Below, one piece after another: positions 22,187 to 22,479 of a DNA stretch of 22,479 nucleotides. Source of the stretch: CAZBUK01 sp964495085. Lineage in GTDB: Bacteria > Bacteroidota > Ignavibacteria > T3Sed10-11. The stretch is taken from positions 1 to 22,479 of the forward strand of contig CAZBUK010000067.1 in assembly GCA_964495085.1 (NCBI GenBank), given 5' to 3'. The notes under the pieces are model-generated. The model was not told the origin of the DNA. It saw only the letters and a list, made by a program, of their open reading frames with translations, and made no database searches. Position numbers and translations under genes: made by a program. The number at the start of each line of letters is the position of its first letter. Position 1 is the first letter of the stretch.

Positions 22187-22479
22187 TTATCCGGCGATAT
22201 CCATCTCAGCTTTTTTGTAATAGCCGAGTACCTTATTTTCCCTCGTGAGTTGGGCAAAATCGCCGACCAGGGTCTTTATAAAGGAGTAATTCTCCGGATG
22301 GAATTCGAAATCCACCGAGAATACATACTCAAACGGTTTCCCATGAATCGGACGGGATTCTATTTTAGACAGATTCAAATGCGCGTTCGCGAGCGTACCC
22401 AATGCCAGGTAGAGACTTCCTGGTGTATGGGGGAGCGTGAACATTATGGAGCATTTATACACGCTGTGGTGCTCCAGAA
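22187..22479 (-). CDS. pheA: Prephenate dehydratase, C-terminal ACT domain (5' end beyond window)
   Basis: The frame is open to the right edge, so only about the last 97 residues are present. They form an ACT domain with 'HTPGSLYLALGTLANAHLNL' and 'SKIESRPIHGKPFEYVFSVDFE', the phenylalanine-binding pattern (PG..AL..L, then ESRP) of prephenate dehydratases that decarboxylate and dehydrate prephenate to phenylpyruvate. The catalytic domain would lie outside the window. A GTG at 22462 is an apparent start, but the match to the family runs on through it, so it is internal. The ligand Gly and the ESRP Glu are kept, so feedback inhibition by phenylalanine is plausible. The gene is unrelated to the sugar locus. 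Confidence 0.85.
   Translation of the reverse strand, partial: LEHHSVYKCSIMFTLPHTPGSLYLALGTLANAHLNLSKIESRPIHGKPFEYVFSVDFEFHPENYSFIKTLVGDFAQLTRENKVLGYYKKAEMDIAG

Overview
The window most likely comes from a Bacteroidota/FCB-group bacterium, probably one of its relatives such as Ignavibacteriota, Balneolota, Rhodothermota or Calditrichota. The evidence is a FecI-like sigma factor, a FecR anti-sigma with a DUF4974-like tail, a TonB-dependent receptor with a carboxypeptidase-regulatory-like domain, and a secreted protein ending in a type 9 secretion (Por) sorting domain with an 'NYPNPFNPST' motif. Several genes have clear Shine-Dalgarno sequences and TTGACA/TATAAT-like promoters, so this is not a strict Bacteroidetes-type expression pattern. 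No rRNA, tRNA, CRISPR array or complete mobile element was seen.

Layout. (1) 1-828: the 3' part of a REP-associated (Y1/HUH) transposase gene runs in from the left edge, followed by a gene-free region with a repeat-hairpin-repeat unit and a good promoter. (2) 829-7725, plus strand: ECF sigma factor, FecR anti-sigma, a 1091-residue TonB receptor with an STN signalling domain, and a secreted beta-helix protein with a Por tail, ending in a clear terminator at 7769-7822. This is a trans-envelope signalling and uptake locus without a SusD. (3) 7912-9054: an exported glycosyl-hydrolase-10-like (GHL10/UPF0748-type) protein. (4) 9713-12203, plus strand: the most unusual part. Two overlapping ATP-grasp-fold genes, the first lacking the expected catalytic residues, are followed by a 174-residue protein holding thirteen consecutive Glu-Lys-X triplets and a C-terminal heptad coiled coil, then a terminator. 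The arrangement resembles a graspetide-type peptide ligase cassette with an atypical substrate. (5) 12362-13207, minus: a sigma-54-activator-like AAA+ protein that has lost the GAFTGA loop, the Walker B aspartate and any visible DNA-binding domain.

(6) 13417-20017, minus strand: a tight six-gene sugar operon. In transcription order it contains a GntR/LacI-type regulator, a short cupin phosphoglucose isomerase, a ROK sugar kinase, a long class I mannose-6-phosphate isomerase, an MFS sugar porter and a second, longer cupin phosphoglucose isomerase. Together these would import a hexose, phosphorylate it and interconvert glucose-, fructose- and mannose-6-phosphate. Its promoter lies at 20047-20075 and is overlapped by inverted-repeat sequence suitable for an operator. 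(7) 20354-22028, plus: a divergent pair made of an exported CBM9-like protein with a short run of PDG-type beta repeats and a small two-helix membrane protein. (8) 22187-22479, minus: the C-terminal ACT domain of a prephenate dehydratase that runs off the right edge.

All assignments are from reading the sequence. No database search was run.
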